Below are positions 10,123-19,297 of a stretch of DNA of 64,000 bases, piece after piece. Under the pieces are notes generated by a model. That model did no database searches. It was not told where the DNA came from and worked only from the letters and a program-made list of their open reading frames with translations. A program made the translations under genes and the position numbers. The stretch covers positions 124,001 to 188,000 of the forward strand of contig JADKGN010000001.1 in the NCBI GenBank assembly GCA_016722705.1. The letters are read 5' to 3'. Source of the stretch: Candidatus Dechloromonas phosphoritropha. GTDB lineage: Bacteria > Pseudomonadota > Gammaproteobacteria > Burkholderiales > Rhodocyclaceae. Numbering within the stretch: the stretch's first letter is position 1; each line of letters opens with the position of its first letter.

Positions 10123-11139
10123 ATGAATGGCGCTGGTAACAAATCAGTCACCCATCTGGTGATCGGCGCGGACGATCCGGGCCAGCGCCTCGACAACTTC
10201 CTGATTCGCATCTGCAAGGGTGTGCCCAGGAGCCATCTTTATCGCATTCTGCGCAGCGGTGAGGTCCGGGTGAATAGCCGTCGGGTCGACGCCGGTTATC
10301 GGCTGTGCGCGGGGGACTTGCTGCGTTTGCCGCCGCTGCGGACCGCCGAAAGGCCCCAACGCGAGGTAGACGAGGCTGCCAAGCAGCGCGTCGATCTGCC
10401 GATAGTCTACGAGGACGAAGCCATGCTGGTCATCGACAAGCCCAGCGGCATCGCAGTGCACGGTGGCAGCGGTGTCAGTTTTGGCGTCATTGAGGCACTT
10501 CGCCGGCAGCGCCCCGAGGCCCGCTTTCTCGAGTTGGCCCACCGTCTTGACCGCGAAACCTCGGGCATCCTGCTGATCGGCAAGAAGCGGTCAGCCTTGA
10601 CGGCCCTGCACGACATGTTCCGCGAACACGGCGCGGGGGCCGACAAGCGTTATCTGGTGTTGGTCAAGGGGCGCTGGATGAACATTTTGCAGCACGTCAA
10701 ACTGCCGCTGTACAAATATCTGACGGAAGGCGGCGAGCGGCGGGTATCGGTCAATCCGGAAGGCAAGGCGGCGCATACGGTGTTCCGGCTGCTGGCGCGC
10801 TGGCCGGAGATGAGCCTGCTCGAGGCCCAACTGAAAACCGGGAGAACCCATCAGATTCGGGTGCATCTCGCGCATCTGGGCTTTGCGATTCTTGGTGACG
10901 AGAAATACGGTGACTTTGCGCTGAACCGCGATCTCAAGCGCGCCGGACTCAAGCGCATGGCCCTGCATGCCTGGCGCATTGGGTTGCGGCACCCGCTCAG
11001 CGGAGCGCCTATGGAATGCAGCGCTCCACTGCCGGATGCCATCGCCAGCCACATTGCCGCGGTCGACGGCGAAAGTGCGCGTGAATTCAGTGCCGACAGT
11101 CTGGAACAAATCATCGGCCAACGGCTCTCAACTCCATGA
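10123..11139 (+). CDS. rluC: 23S rRNA pseudouridine synthase, RluC type
   Basis: Converts uridines of 23S rRNA (positions 955, 2504 and 2580 in E. coli numbering) to pseudouridine. The 338-residue protein has an N-terminal S4 RNA-binding domain (GQRLDNFLIR to about residue 75) and the catalytic motif HRLDRETSG with the essential Asp near residue 146, followed by the GRTHQIRVH signature. The position divergent from rne and upstream of a HAD phosphatase gene matches other betaproteobacteria. The stop overlaps the next start by ATGA. Confidence 0.93.
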   Translation: MNGAGNKSVTHLVIGADDPGQRLDNFLIRICKGVPRSHLYRILRSGEVRVNSRRVDAGYRLCAGDLLRLPPLRTAERPQREVDEAAKQRVDLPIVYEDEAMLVIDKPSGIAVHGGSGVSFGVIEALRRQRPEARFLELAHRLDRETSGILLIGKKRSALTALHDMFREHGAGADKRYLVLVKGRWMNILQHVKLPLYKYLTEGGERRVSVNPEGKAAHTVFRLLARWPEMSLLEAQLKTGRTHQIRVHLAHLGFAILGDEKYGDFALNRDLKRAGLKRMALHAWRIGLRHPLSGAPMECSAPLPDAIASHIAAVDGESAREFSADSLEQIIGQRLSTP

Positions 11140-11786
11140 AATACGATCTTGTGGTTTTTGACTGGGATGGCACGCTGCTCGATTCGGCGGGAGCGATTGT
11201 CCAGGCGATCCAGGCTGCGTGTCGCGACGTCGGACATCCCCCGCCGAGCGACGACCAGGCCCGGCATGTAATCGGACTTGGTCTAGCGGATGCGATGCGC
11301 CATGCGGTGCCGGATCTGCCGCTGGAGCGCTATCAGGCGATGGTTGATCGCTACCGTTTTCACTATCTCGGCGCCGATCATCGACTGACCTTGTTCGAGG
11401 GAATCCCCGAAATGCTTGCTGAATTGCATGCAGCTGGCCACATTTTGGCGATTGCCACCGGCAAGAGCCGCCTGGGGCTGGAACGGGCGCTCGATCATTC
11501 GGGGTTGCGCGCGCTGTTTCGGGCGTCGCGCTGTGCCGACGAATGCCATTCTAAGCCGCATCCGCAGATGCTTGACGAACTGATTGCGGAATTCGGCGTC
11601 GTGGGCGAAGCGACACTGATGATCGGCGATACCTCGCACGATCTCCTGATGGCGCACAATGCGGGTGTCGATGGTCTTGCCGTCACCTACGGCGCGCACC
11701 CTCACGATCATCTGCTCGAACACCATCCCTTGGCTTGTCTGCATACCGTCGCAGAACTGGGAACTTGGCTCCGGACAAACGCCTGA
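11136..11786 (+). CDS. HAD-family phosphatase (phosphoglycolate-phosphatase-like)
   Basis: A 216-residue haloacid-dehalogenase hydrolase. Motif I is DWDGTLLDS (residues 8-16; D8 nucleophile, D10 acid/base), motif II is in IATGKS near residue 108, motif III is the Lys in SKPHPQM, and motif IV is MIGDTSHD. The helical cap after motif I puts it in the Gph/PGP subgroup. Substrate cannot be read from sequence. It is translationally coupled to rluC (ATGA overlap), an arrangement common in this order of bacteria. Confidence 0.85.
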   Translation: MKYDLVVFDWDGTLLDSAGAIVQAIQAACRDVGHPPPSDDQARHVIGLGLADAMRHAVPDLPLERYQAMVDRYRFHYLGADHRLTLFEGIPEMLAELHAAGHILAIATGKSRLGLERALDHSGLRALFRASRCADECHSKPHPQMLDELIAEFGVVGEATLMIGDTSHDLLMAHNAGVDGLAVTYGAHPHDHLLEHHPLACLHTVAELGTWLRTNA

Positions 11787-12126
11787 TCTGCGACAGCACC
11801 GATCTTGTGGAGGCAGGCAAAAGGGCTTCCGATTCACGCACAACCAGCGGCAGAGCGAGGCGGATGCCTTTGCCGTTCGCTCTCGTTGGAAGGTCCTCGG
11901 CTACATCAACGAATGCGGCCACATTCCCGCAGAACTTGATTGGCTGCTGGGGGAGTTCTTCGATAATTCCAAGTTATACTTGATCTGCTCGGTTAATGGC
12001 GTGCTTTATGCTCTGGACTCGGGTCGGTGCCTTGGCGGGCGCTGTCAAGGCAAGGTCCTGGCGGCGCTTGCGGTCGACGAGGCTGATGGTCAGCTCTTTT
12101 TGGTACACGAAAGCGTTCATGGATAA
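11765..12126 (+). CDS. Rieske [2Fe-2S] domain protein, split by a one-base deletion
   Basis: A small Rieske ferredoxin-like protein of about 120 residues when repaired. The N-terminal piece (RLICDSTDLVEAGK) and the rest (GFRF to the stop at 12126) are in different frames. The switch lies at 11820-11828, where AAAAGGGC would read correctly as AAAAGGGGC. Ligand motifs are ECGH (Cys, His) and CSVNG; the second reads CxxxG, where CxxHG is usual, so the second cluster histidine appears to be Asn. The start is uncertain: TTG 11765, overlapping the end of the HAD gene, fits the family. The stop overlaps the sppA start. Partner unknown. Confidence 0.65.
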
Positions 12127-13081
12127 TCTCCAAGCCCCGAACAATTCCCCAGACTGGGAGCGGAAAACGCTCGAGAAGCTGTTGTTCGCGACACTTCAAG
12201 AACAGAGGAACCGGCGGCGTTGGGGAATCTTCTTCAAGTTCCTCGGTTTCGGCTATCTTGCTCTGGTTCTCGTTGTGCTGGTCGACTGGGGAACCGAGGC
12301 AACGCATCAGGAGCGCCATACCGCATTGATCAACGTGACCGGCATGATCGAATCGAAAGGCGCGTCCAATGCCGAACAGATGATCGAATCGCTGCAAAGC
12401 GCGTTCAAGGAAAAGAACGTTGCCGGGGTGATCCTGCGCATCAACAGTCCGGGTGGCAGCCCCGTTCAGGCCGGTATCATTAATGACGAGATTCGCCGGC
12501 TTCGCGCGAAACACCCCGAGACACCGCTCTACGCAGTTGTTGAGGATGTCTGCGCCTCAGGCGGTTACTACGTGGCTGCGGCGGCTGACAGGATCTATGT
12601 CAACAAAGCCAGCATCGTCGGATCAATCGGCGTCCTGATGGACGGCTTCGGCTTTACCGGAACGATGGAAAAAGTGGGTGTAGATCGGCGCCTGCTGACG
12701 GCGGGCAACAACAAAGGATTTCTTGACCCGTTCTCGCCACAGAATCCGAATCAGACAGCGCACGCACAGGTTATGCTCGATGACATCCACCAGCAGTTCA
12801 TCGACGTGGTCAAGACCGGCCGTGGTGCGCGTCTCAAGGAAACCCCGGAAATGTTCTCGGGGCTGATGTGGACCGGTGACCAGAGCGTCAAGCTCGGTCT
12901 GGCCGATGATTTCGGCAGCGTCGATTCGGTCGCGCGCGACGTGATCAAGGCCGAGAAGGTGCTCGATTATTCGGTCAAGGACAATATCGCCGAGCGCTTT
13001 GCCAGGCGCCTCGGGGCTGGCGCCGTCAACAGCCTGTGGAAAGGGTTTGCCGAGACCTCGGCTGGCGTCAGCCTGCGCTGA
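12119..13081 (+). CDS. sppA: Signal peptide peptidase A (S49 family)
   Basis: A 320-residue membrane-anchored serine protease that degrades remnant signal peptides. One transmembrane segment lies at about residues 35-54 (FGYLALVLVVLVDW). The S49 core has SPGGSPVQAG, CASGGYYVA with the nucleophilic Ser, and the later IVGSIGV region containing a conserved Lys upstream. The short single-domain form is usual in betaproteobacteria. ATG 12119 overlaps the Rieske stop; the longer open frame upstream is antisense to nothing and lacks homology. Confidence 0.92.
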   Translation: MDNLQAPNNSPDWERKTLEKLLFATLQEQRNRRRWGIFFKFLGFGYLALVLVVLVDWGTEATHQERHTALINVTGMIESKGASNAEQMIESLQSAFKEKNVAGVILRINSPGGSPVQAGIINDEIRRLRAKHPETPLYAVVEDVCASGGYYVAAAADRIYVNKASIVGSIGVLMDGFGFTGTMEKVGVDRRLLTAGNNKGFLDPFSPQNPNQTAHAQVMLDDIHQQFIDVVKTGRGARLKETPEMFSGLMWTGDQSVKLGLADDFGSVDSVARDVIKAEKVLDYSVKDNIAERFARRLGAGAVNSLWKGFAETSAGVSLR

Positions 13082-13087
13082 AGCCGC

Positions 13088-13795
13088 TTAGGCCAGCAGC
13101 AGGAACACCGTTGGACGCCGCTCGATATCGGGCAGCGTTTGACTTTTCCATTGCTGTATCGTCCGTGTCACGACCGATTCACCCGGCAGCGTGAGATCTG
13201 TGGCCAGGGTCAGGCGGGTTGCCGGATCGCAGACCTGCAGGGCGGTTGCGAGAAACTGCCGGTTTCGGTAGGGTGTCTCGATGCAGATTTGCGTTTGCTG
13301 CCGTCGTCGCGACTCGCTCTCGAGGTTCCGCAATGCTTTTGCGCGCTCGCTTTCCCTTGTCGGAAGATATCCGTTGAAGGCGAAACTCTGTCCGTTCAGG
13401 CCGGAAGCCATCAGCGCCAGCAGCAGCGACGAAGGGCCGATCAGCGGGACGACGCGGATATTTTCCTGCTGGGCGAGCGCCACCAGGTTGGCCCCGGGGT
13501 CAGCCACTGCCGGGCAGCCCGCTTCCGAGAGCAGGCCGACGTCATGGCCAGCGCGCAATGGAAGCAGCAGGCGCTCCAGAGCTTCCGGCTGGGTGTGCTC
13601 GTTGAGATCGGCAAGCTGCAATTCCTGCAACGGCACGTCGGTGGCGACCGCCTTCAGGAAGGCACGGGCACTCTTCGGCTGTTCCACGATGAAGTGGGCG
13701 AGTGGACGCACGGCAGACAGCACGCTCGCCGGTAGAGATTCCTCAAGAGGTGCTGGGCCGAGCGGCACAGGTATCAGATAGAGCGTTCCGGCCAT
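13088..13795 (-). CDS. SAM-dependent methyltransferase of the RsmI/tetrapyrrole fold
   Basis: A 235-residue protein starting MAGTLYLIPVPLG, with motifs SEAGCPAVADPG (SAM-binding loop), PLIGPSSLLLALMASG and ETPYRNRQF, which mark the RsmI-like family. It is shorter than true RsmI (about 280 residues) and lacks its C-terminal extension, so it is likely the paralogue often found next to maf. The rRNA target is not established. Start ATG 13795 overlaps the maf stop (ATGA) and it ends head-to-head with sppA only 6 bases away. Confidence 0.85.
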   Translation of the reverse strand: MAGTLYLIPVPLGPAPLEESLPASVLSAVRPLAHFIVEQPKSARAFLKAVATDVPLQELQLADLNEHTQPEALERLLLPLRAGHDVGLLSEAGCPAVADPGANLVALAQQENIRVVPLIGPSSLLLALMASGLNGQSFAFNGYLPTRESERAKALRNLESESRRRQQTQICIETPYRNRQFLATALQVCDPATRLTLATDLTLPGESVVTRTIQQWKSQTLPDIERRPTVFLLLA

Positions 13796-14376
13796 CAGGG
13801 AAGTGCCACGCCATGATTTCGCAGCAAGGTGCAAAGCGCGATGAGGGGCAGGCCGATCAGCGCACTCGGATCATCACCGGCGATACGGCTCAGGAGCGCG
13901 ATCCCGAGACCTTCCGACCTGGCTGATCCGGCGCAATCATAGGCCGACTCGCGGCGCAGGTAACGTTCGATCTCTTCCTCCGTCAGGTCGCGGAAGGTGA
14001 CCAGGGTTGGGACACCACAAACCTCGACGACGCCGGTGCGGGCGTTGTAGAGGCAGAGACCGGTATAGAAATTGACCGTCTTTCCCGAGAGGGTGCGCAA
14101 TTGCTCGGCTGCGCGCTTGTGGCTTCCCGGCTTGCCGTAGATTAGGCCGTCGACCGTGGCCACCTGGTCACTGCCTATGATCAGGGCGTCGGGATGGGCG
14201 CTGGCGACGGCCTGGGCCTTGGCTTCGGCAAGGCGCAATGCCATTGCTTGAGGACTCTCGCCGAGGATACGACTTTCGTCGGTTTGCGGGCTGGCGACTT
14301 CGAACGGCAAGCCGAGGCGGTCCAACAATTCGCGGCGATATGGGGACGTCGATGCAAGAATCAGGGTCTGTGACAT
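13795..14376 (-). CDS. Maf-family nucleotide pyrophosphatase (YceF type)
   Basis: A 193-residue house-cleaning NTP pyrophosphatase. ILASTSPYRRELLDRLG at the N-terminus and GSDQV with the metal-binding Asp are typical of the family; the YceF subgroup acts on m7GTP. ATG 14376 is chosen where homology begins; the open frame extends further upstream without family similarity. The location beside yceD-rpmF-plsX, divergent, is standard for yceF. Confidence 0.9.
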   Translation of the reverse strand: MSQTLILASTSPYRRELLDRLGLPFEVASPQTDESRILGESPQAMALRLAEAKAQAVASAHPDALIIGSDQVATVDGLIYGKPGSHKRAAEQLRTLSGKTVNFYTGLCLYNARTGVVEVCGVPTLVTFRDLTEEEIERYLRRESAYDCAGSARSEGLGIALLSRIAGDDPSALIGLPLIALCTLLRNHGVALP

Positions 14377-14481
14377 AAAAGCTCCAATACAACAAGGTGT
14401 TGCCGCAGTTTCTTGAAGTAGCACTTTGTTTTGACTTGACGGGCGAGAAATAATATCATTGCGCGTTTTAGTCGCAACAGT

Positions 14482-14976
14482 TTGAGATTGAAAAGGATTT
14501 TGGACGCATTCGCGTTTTCCCGGGAAGGCCGTGTTCTTGAAGGAACGCTGGCGCTGTCCAGCCTTGAACGCCTGCATGACCTGCTGGCGGAGATGGCTGG
14601 AGAAGTGAGCTTTTGCATCAGCGGGCTGATTGGGGAACGGGGAGAGTCGATGCTGCATCTGGAGGTTTCGGGGTCGCTCCCGCTGGCCTGTCAGCGCTGT
14701 CTCGAGGCCGTTCCTTTCGAGCTCGATGTCGACATTCTTCTGGAACTACTTCCTGAAGGTGCCGAGATGTCGCAGGACGAGCTGGAAGACGACACCCGTG
14801 ATTTCCTGCCGGTGGCGGGCAAACTGGATGTGGCTGAATTGGTCGAGGACGAAATCCTCCTCGTCCTGCCGGTTGCACCAAGGCATGAAAGATGTGGTTT
14901 GCCGGGCACGGCCGATGCAGGCGAGCGGATTCATCCGTTCGCACAGTTGGCCGGACTCGGACGCAAGCCGAACTGA
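14482..14976 (+). CDS. yceD: YceD family protein (DUF177), 23S rRNA accumulation factor
   Basis: A 164-residue DUF177 protein. The two zinc-finger-like Cys (LACQRCLEAV) and the acidic VEDEILLVLPVAPRHE block are diagnostic. In E. coli and plants the family supports accumulation of 23S rRNA. The start is a TTG at 14482 (a second TTG lies two codons downstream); no in-frame ATG precedes the conserved region. It is the first gene of the rpmF-plsX-fab run. Confidence 0.85.
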   Translation: MRLKRILDAFAFSREGRVLEGTLALSSLERLHDLLAEMAGEVSFCISGLIGERGESMLHLEVSGSLPLACQRCLEAVPFELDVDILLELLPEGAEMSQDELEDDTRDFLPVAGKLDVAELVEDEILLVLPVAPRHERCGLPGTADAGERIHPFAQLAGLGRKPN

Positions 14977-14994
14977 TTTTTTTGGAGTAATGAA

Positions 14995-15174
14995 ATGGCT
15001 GTTCAACAGAACAAGAAATCCCCTTCCAAGCGTGGCATGCATCGCGCTCACGACTTTCTGTCTAATCCGCCGCTGGCCGTCGAGCCAACCACCGGCGAAG
15101 TGCATCTGCGCCACCATATTTCGCCGAACGGCGTTTATCGCGGCAAGAAGGTTCTCAAGGCCAAGGGCGAGTGA
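14995..15174 (+). CDS. rpmF: 50S ribosomal protein L32
   Basis: A 59-residue protein beginning MAVQQNKKSPSKRGMHRAHD, with the typical basic N-terminus and C-terminal GVYRGKKV. A ribosome site GGAG sits about ten bases before the ATG. It lies 18 bases after yceD and is expected to be co-transcribed with it and plsX. Confidence 0.97.
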   Translation: MAVQQNKKSPSKRGMHRAHDFLSNPPLAVEPTTGEVHLRHHISPNGVYRGKKVLKAKGE

Positions 15175-15228
15175 TCGTTCAATGAAGGGCAGGGGGTCCG
15201 TCCCGGGTCGCCTGCCTTTTATTTTGCC

Positions 15229-16260
15229 ATGACAGCCCGCATCGCCATCGATTGCATGGGAGGAGACCACGGACCGTCGGTGACGGTGCCGGCGTCCCTG
15301 CGTTTTCTCGAAGGCCATCCAGCCGCCAGCCTGATTCTCGTCGGCCGCGAGGAGGTGCTGCAACCGCTGTTGGGCAAATGGGCCACGAATTCCCGCCTGC
15401 GCGTCGTCCACGCTTCGGAAGTTGTGGAGATGCACGAATCGCCAGCGCTTGCATTGCGCAACAAGAAGGATTCGTCGATGCGGGTGGCAATCAACCTCGT
15501 CAAGAATGGCGAGGTCGATGCCTGCGTGTCGGCGGGCAACACCGGCGCGCTGATGGCGATTTCCCGGTTTGTCTTGAAGATGATGCCGGGAATCGAGCGA
15601 CCGGCAATCTGTGCCGCCGTGCCAACAGCCAAAGGGCATACCCACATGCTCGACCTCGGCGCCAACGTCGATTGTGGACCGCAGCATCTGCTCCAGTTTG
15701 GCATCATGGGCGCCATGCTCGTCGCCGCGATGGAGCACAGCGATCGCCCGACGGTCGGCATCCTCAATATCGGCGAGGAAGAAATCAAGGGCAACGAGGC
15801 GGTCAAGGCCGCCGCCGAGCTTCTTCGCGCGTCGGATCTCAATTTTATCGGCAACGTCGAAGGCGACGGCATCTACAAGGGCAATGCCGATGTCGTCGTC
15901 TGCGACGGCTTTGTCGGCAACGTTGCCCTGAAGGCGTCTGAGGGCCTGGCGCAGATGCTGGGTTCCTCGCTGCGCGGCGAGTTCAAGCGCAACTGGCTGA
16001 CCAAGCTGGCGGCCGTCATCGCCATGTCCGTTCTCAACAACTTCAAGCAACGCTTCGACCATCGCCGTTACAACGGGGCCATCCTGCTGGGCCTGCGTGG
16101 CATTTCGGTCAAGAGCCACGGTTCGGCCGATGCCTTCGCCTTTGGCTACGCGATTGCCCGTGCCTACGACGCTGCCGAGAACCGCGTCCTCGAGCGGATC
16201 GCCGCGCGCATCGCGTTAACTGCTGATGCGCGGGTTACCAGAGCCGAGGAGATCGCCTGA
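15229..16260 (+). CDS. plsX: Phosphate acyltransferase PlsX
   Basis: Makes acyl-phosphate from acyl-ACP, the first step of phosphatidic acid synthesis by the PlsX/PlsY route. The 343-residue product starts IAIDCMGGDHGP, the family signature, and contains SAGNTGALMA. The stop codon is directly followed by the fabH start (no spacer), so the pair is likely coupled. Confidence 0.96.
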   Translation: MTARIAIDCMGGDHGPSVTVPASLRFLEGHPAASLILVGREEVLQPLLGKWATNSRLRVVHASEVVEMHESPALALRNKKDSSMRVAINLVKNGEVDACVSAGNTGALMAISRFVLKMMPGIERPAICAAVPTAKGHTHMLDLGANVDCGPQHLLQFGIMGAMLVAAMEHSDRPTVGILNIGEEEIKGNEAVKAAAELLRASDLNFIGNVEGDGIYKGNADVVVCDGFVGNVALKASEGLAQMLGSSLRGEFKRNWLTKLAAVIAMSVLNNFKQRFDHRRYNGAILLGLRGISVKSHGSADAFAFGYAIARAYDAAENRVLERIAARIALTADARVTRAEEIA

Positions 16261-17223
16261 ATGTATGCGCGACTGACAGGCACCGGCAGTTGCCTTCCCG
16301 GCAATCCAGTCAGCAACGATGAACTCGTGGCGCGCGGGATTGATAGCAATGATGAATGGATCGTTTCGCGTACCGGCATTCGCAGTCGGTACCTGGCGAC
16401 GCCAGGAACGACCTCGAGCGAGTTGGGCCTGGTCGCCGCGCAACAGGCGCTGGAAATGGCCGGCATTGCGGCCAGTGACATTGACCTGATCATCGTCGCC
16501 ACATCGACTCCGGATTTCATCTTTCCCAGTACCGCCTGCCTGATCCAGGACAGGCTGGGCAGCAGCAGGGGCGCTGCCGCGTTCGACGTCCAGGCTGTTT
16601 GCAGTGGCTTTGTCTACGCTCTGGGGATCGCCGAGAAGTTTATCCGCTCGGGCAGCCACAGCAAGGCGCTGGTTATCGGTGCCGAAGTATTTTCGCGGAT
16701 TCTCGACTGGAAAGATCGCGGTACCTGCGTGCTTTTCGGCGACGGCGCCGGCGCGGTGGTCCTCGTGGCTGCGGAGATGCCCGGGATCCTTGCCACAGCG
16801 ATGCATGCCGATGGCAGTCAAAATGGCATCCTGAACGTTCCGGGTCAGGTTTGTGGGGGCCAGGTGACTGGCGACCCATTCCTGCGCATGGACGGTCCGG
16901 CGGTGTTCAAGTTCGCCGTGCGAGTTCTGGCCGAGGTCGCCGAAGAAGTGTGTCTGGGGGCGGGTATCCACACCAGCGCGGTAGACTGGCTGATTCCGCA
17001 TCAGGCAAATATTCGTATCATGGACGCCACGGCCAGGAAACTCGGTGTTGACCGCGGCAGGGTGATTGTCACCGTCGATCGGCATGGCAACACTTCCGCC
17101 GCTTCGGTTCCGCTGGCGCTTGACGAAGCGGTCCGTGACGGACGCATCCGGACGGGGCAACGGGTGCTGCTGGAAGGCGTCGGCGGTGGCTTCACTTGGG
17201 GTGCTGCCCTGCTCGAATTCTGA
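16261..17223 (+). CDS. fabH: 3-oxoacyl-ACP synthase III (KAS III)
   Basis: Condenses acetyl-CoA with malonyl-ACP to start fatty acid synthesis. The 320-residue enzyme has its catalytic Cys114 in QAVCSGFVYAL, the His in PHQANIRIM and the Asn in DRHGNTSAAS, so the Cys-His-Asn triad is complete. Located between plsX and fabD in the standard cluster. Confidence 0.96.
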   Translation: MYARLTGTGSCLPGNPVSNDELVARGIDSNDEWIVSRTGIRSRYLATPGTTSSELGLVAAQQALEMAGIAASDIDLIIVATSTPDFIFPSTACLIQDRLGSSRGAAAFDVQAVCSGFVYALGIAEKFIRSGSHSKALVIGAEVFSRILDWKDRGTCVLFGDGAGAVVLVAAEMPGILATAMHADGSQNGILNVPGQVCGGQVTGDPFLRMDGPAVFKFAVRVLAEVAEEVCLGAGIHTSAVDWLIPHQANIRIMDATARKLGVDRGRVIVTVDRHGNTSAASVPLALDEAVRDGRIRTGQRVLLEGVGGGFTWGAALLEF

Positions 17224-17240
17224 TCCGGGAGAGGGAAAGG

Positions 17241-18167
17241 ATGTCATTCGCTATCGTGTTTCCAGGCCAGGGCTCCCAGAGCGTTGGCATGATGGCTGCC
17301 TACGGCGATTCCGCCGTGGTGCGCGCAACCTTCGATGACGCTTCCAGCGCCCTCGGCGATGACTTGTGGACAATGGTCGCCGACGGTCCGGCGGAAGTCC
17401 TTGCCCAGACGGTGAATACGCAGCCGGTCATGCTGACCGCCGGCATCGCTGCCTGGCGGCTTTGGCGGGAGAGGGGCGGTCGCATGCCCGCTGTCGTTGC
17501 CGGTCATAGTCTCGGCGAGTATTCGGCGCTGGTTGCCGCCAATGTCATCGAACTCAAGGATGCTGTGCCTCTCGTTCGGCTACGCGCGGCCGCCATGCAG
17601 GAGGCCGTTCCGGTCGGAACGGGTGCGATGGCCGCCATCCTTGGCCTCGATGATGCAGGCGTCGCTGCCGCCTGTGTCGAAGCCGCCCAGGGCGAGGTTG
17701 TCGAGCCGGTCAATTTCAATGCCAGCGGTCAGACGGTCATTGCGGGGCACAAGAATGCCGTCGAGCGCGCCATGGAATCCTGCAAGGCGCGTGGCGCCAG
17801 GATGGCCAAGGCGCTGCCGGTTTCCGCACCCTTTCATTCGTCGCTGATCCGTCCGGCAGCCGACAAGCTGGCGGCGCGTCTGGCCGAACTGGATTTCCGA
17901 AGGCCGGTTGTTCCGCTGATCAATAATGTCGATGTCGCCATCGAGAGTGATCCGGCGCGCATCAAGGATGCGCTGGTCCGTCAGACCTACAACCCAGTAC
18001 GCTGGGTCGAGACCATCCGGAAAATGGCGAACTGTGGCGTGTCGACCGTAGCCGAGTGTGGTCCGGGCAAGGTGCTGGCCGGCCTGACCAAGCGCTGCGC
18101 CGATGGCGTTGCCGGTATAGCGCTGGTGGATGCCGCTTCCATCGAAGCCAACCTTGGTCTGGAGTAG
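17241..18167 (+). CDS. fabD: Malonyl-CoA:ACP transacylase
   Basis: Loads malonyl groups onto ACP. The 308-residue product begins MSFAIVFPGQGSQ and has Ser90 in AGHSLGEYSA and the His of APFHSS. ATG 17241 has a strong GAGGGAAAGG ribosome site; the upstream in-frame extension overlaps fabH and is not conserved. Confidence 0.96.
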   Translation: MSFAIVFPGQGSQSVGMMAAYGDSAVVRATFDDASSALGDDLWTMVADGPAEVLAQTVNTQPVMLTAGIAAWRLWRERGGRMPAVVAGHSLGEYSALVAANVIELKDAVPLVRLRAAAMQEAVPVGTGAMAAILGLDDAGVAAACVEAAQGEVVEPVNFNASGQTVIAGHKNAVERAMESCKARGARMAKALPVSAPFHSSLIRPAADKLAARLAELDFRRPVVPLINNVDVAIESDPARIKDALVRQTYNPVRWVETIRKMANCGVSTVAECGPGKVLAGLTKRCADGVAGIALVDAASIEANLGLE

Positions 18168-18173
18168 ACCATC

Positions 18174-18914
18174 ATGCTGAACGACAAGATCGCTTTCGTT
18201 ACCGGCGCCACGCGCGGCATCGGTCGGGCCATTGCGCTGGAACTTGGCAAGCGGGGCGCGACCGTGATCGGCACGGCGACCAGCGAAGACGGTGCCGCCA
18301 GGATTTCCGCCTATCTCGCCGAAGCTGGCGTCAGGGGCAAGGGAGTCACGCTTGACGTCACCGATGCCGCCCGGATCGATGGTGTTCTGGCCGATGTCGC
18401 CAAGGAATTCGGGGCCATCACCATTCTTGTCAACAATGCCGGGATCACCCGTGACAACCTGGCGATGCGCATGGGTGACGACGAGTGGGACGCCGTGATC
18501 GATACCAACCTGAAGGCGGTCTTCCGTGTAACGCGCGGTGTCACGCGCGGAATGATAAAGGCGCGCTTCGGACGCGTGGTCAATATCACTTCGGTTGTCG
18601 GCCATTCCGGCAATCCGGGCCAGGCCAACTATTGCGCCGCGAAGGCTGGCGTAGCTGGCTTGACTCGTTCGCTGGCACGGGAGCTTGGCAGCCGCAACAT
18701 CACGGTGAACTGCGTCGCGCCGGGCTTCATCGCGACCGACATGACGCATGCCTTGACCGAAGAGCAGAAGCAGGCCATGCTGGCTGCCATTCCGCTTGGT
18801 CGTGCCGGCACCCCTGACGATATTGCCGGCGCCGTGAGTTTTCTTGCATCGCCCGCAGCCGCCTATGTTACGGGCACAACAGTGCATGTCAATGGTGGCA
18901 TGTTCATGGATTGA
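18174..18914 (+). CDS. fabG: 3-oxoacyl-ACP reductase
   Basis: NADPH-dependent short-chain dehydrogenase that reduces 3-oxoacyl-ACP. In 246 residues it shows the Rossmann motif TGATRGIGRA (residues 9-18), NNAG, catalytic Ser in NITSVVGHSGNPGQANYCAAK with the Tyr and Lys, and the C-terminal VNGGMFM. It follows fabD by six bases. Confidence 0.96.
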   Translation: MLNDKIAFVTGATRGIGRAIALELGKRGATVIGTATSEDGAARISAYLAEAGVRGKGVTLDVTDAARIDGVLADVAKEFGAITILVNNAGITRDNLAMRMGDDEWDAVIDTNLKAVFRVTRGVTRGMIKARFGRVVNITSVVGHSGNPGQANYCAAKAGVAGLTRSLARELGSRNITVNCVAPGFIATDMTHALTEEQKQAMLAAIPLGRAGTPDDIAGAVSFLASPAAAYVTGTTVHVNGGMFMD

Positions 18915-18988
18915 TTTCGCTAAGCTCGGGCTTTTGATAAACTAGCAACGTTTTTTTACGCACCCCCAAGAGGGAAGGAGTTTTTCTA

Positions 18989-19225
18989 ATGGATAACATC
19001 GTAGAGCGCGTCAAGAAGATTGTCGCCGAGCAACTGGGCGTCAATGAAGCGGACATCAAGAACGAGTCCTCGTTCGTTGACGATCTCGGGGCGGATTCGC
19101 TGGACACCGTCGAACTGGTCATGGCGCTTGAAGAGGAATTCGAGTGCGAAATACCTGATGAACAGGCTGAAAAGATCACCACGGTCCAGCAGGCGGTCGA
19201 CTATATCCTGGCCAACAAGGCCTGA
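18989..19225 (+). CDS. acpP: Acyl carrier protein
   Basis: A 78-residue acidic protein with the phosphopantetheine site at Ser37 in LGADSLDTVELVM. The ribosome site AGGGAAGGAG precedes the ATG. A T-rich stretch with possible promoter elements lies in the 74-base gap after fabG, consistent with acpP having extra transcription of its own. AcpS, which would activate it, is encoded at 32410. Confidence 0.97.
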   Translation: MDNIVERVKKIVAEQLGVNEADIKNESSFVDDLGADSLDTVELVMALEEEFECEIPDEQAEKITTVQQAVDYILANKA

Positions 19226-19248
19226 TTCATATCGCCTGATTCAGCGAC

Positions 19249-19272
19249 AAGGCCGGCCCCATGGCCGGCCTT
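19249..19272 (+). promoter_or_regulatory. Strong hairpin between acpP and fabF
   Basis: A perfect 10-bp stem (AAGGCCGGCC / GGCCGGCCTT) with a 4-base loop and no T tract. It lies between acpP and fabF and may act as an mRNA stabiliser or attenuator that lets acpP be expressed above fabF; this role is inference. Confidence 0.6.
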
Positions 19273-19297
19273 GCCGCATTTGCATTCGGAGTTTACC

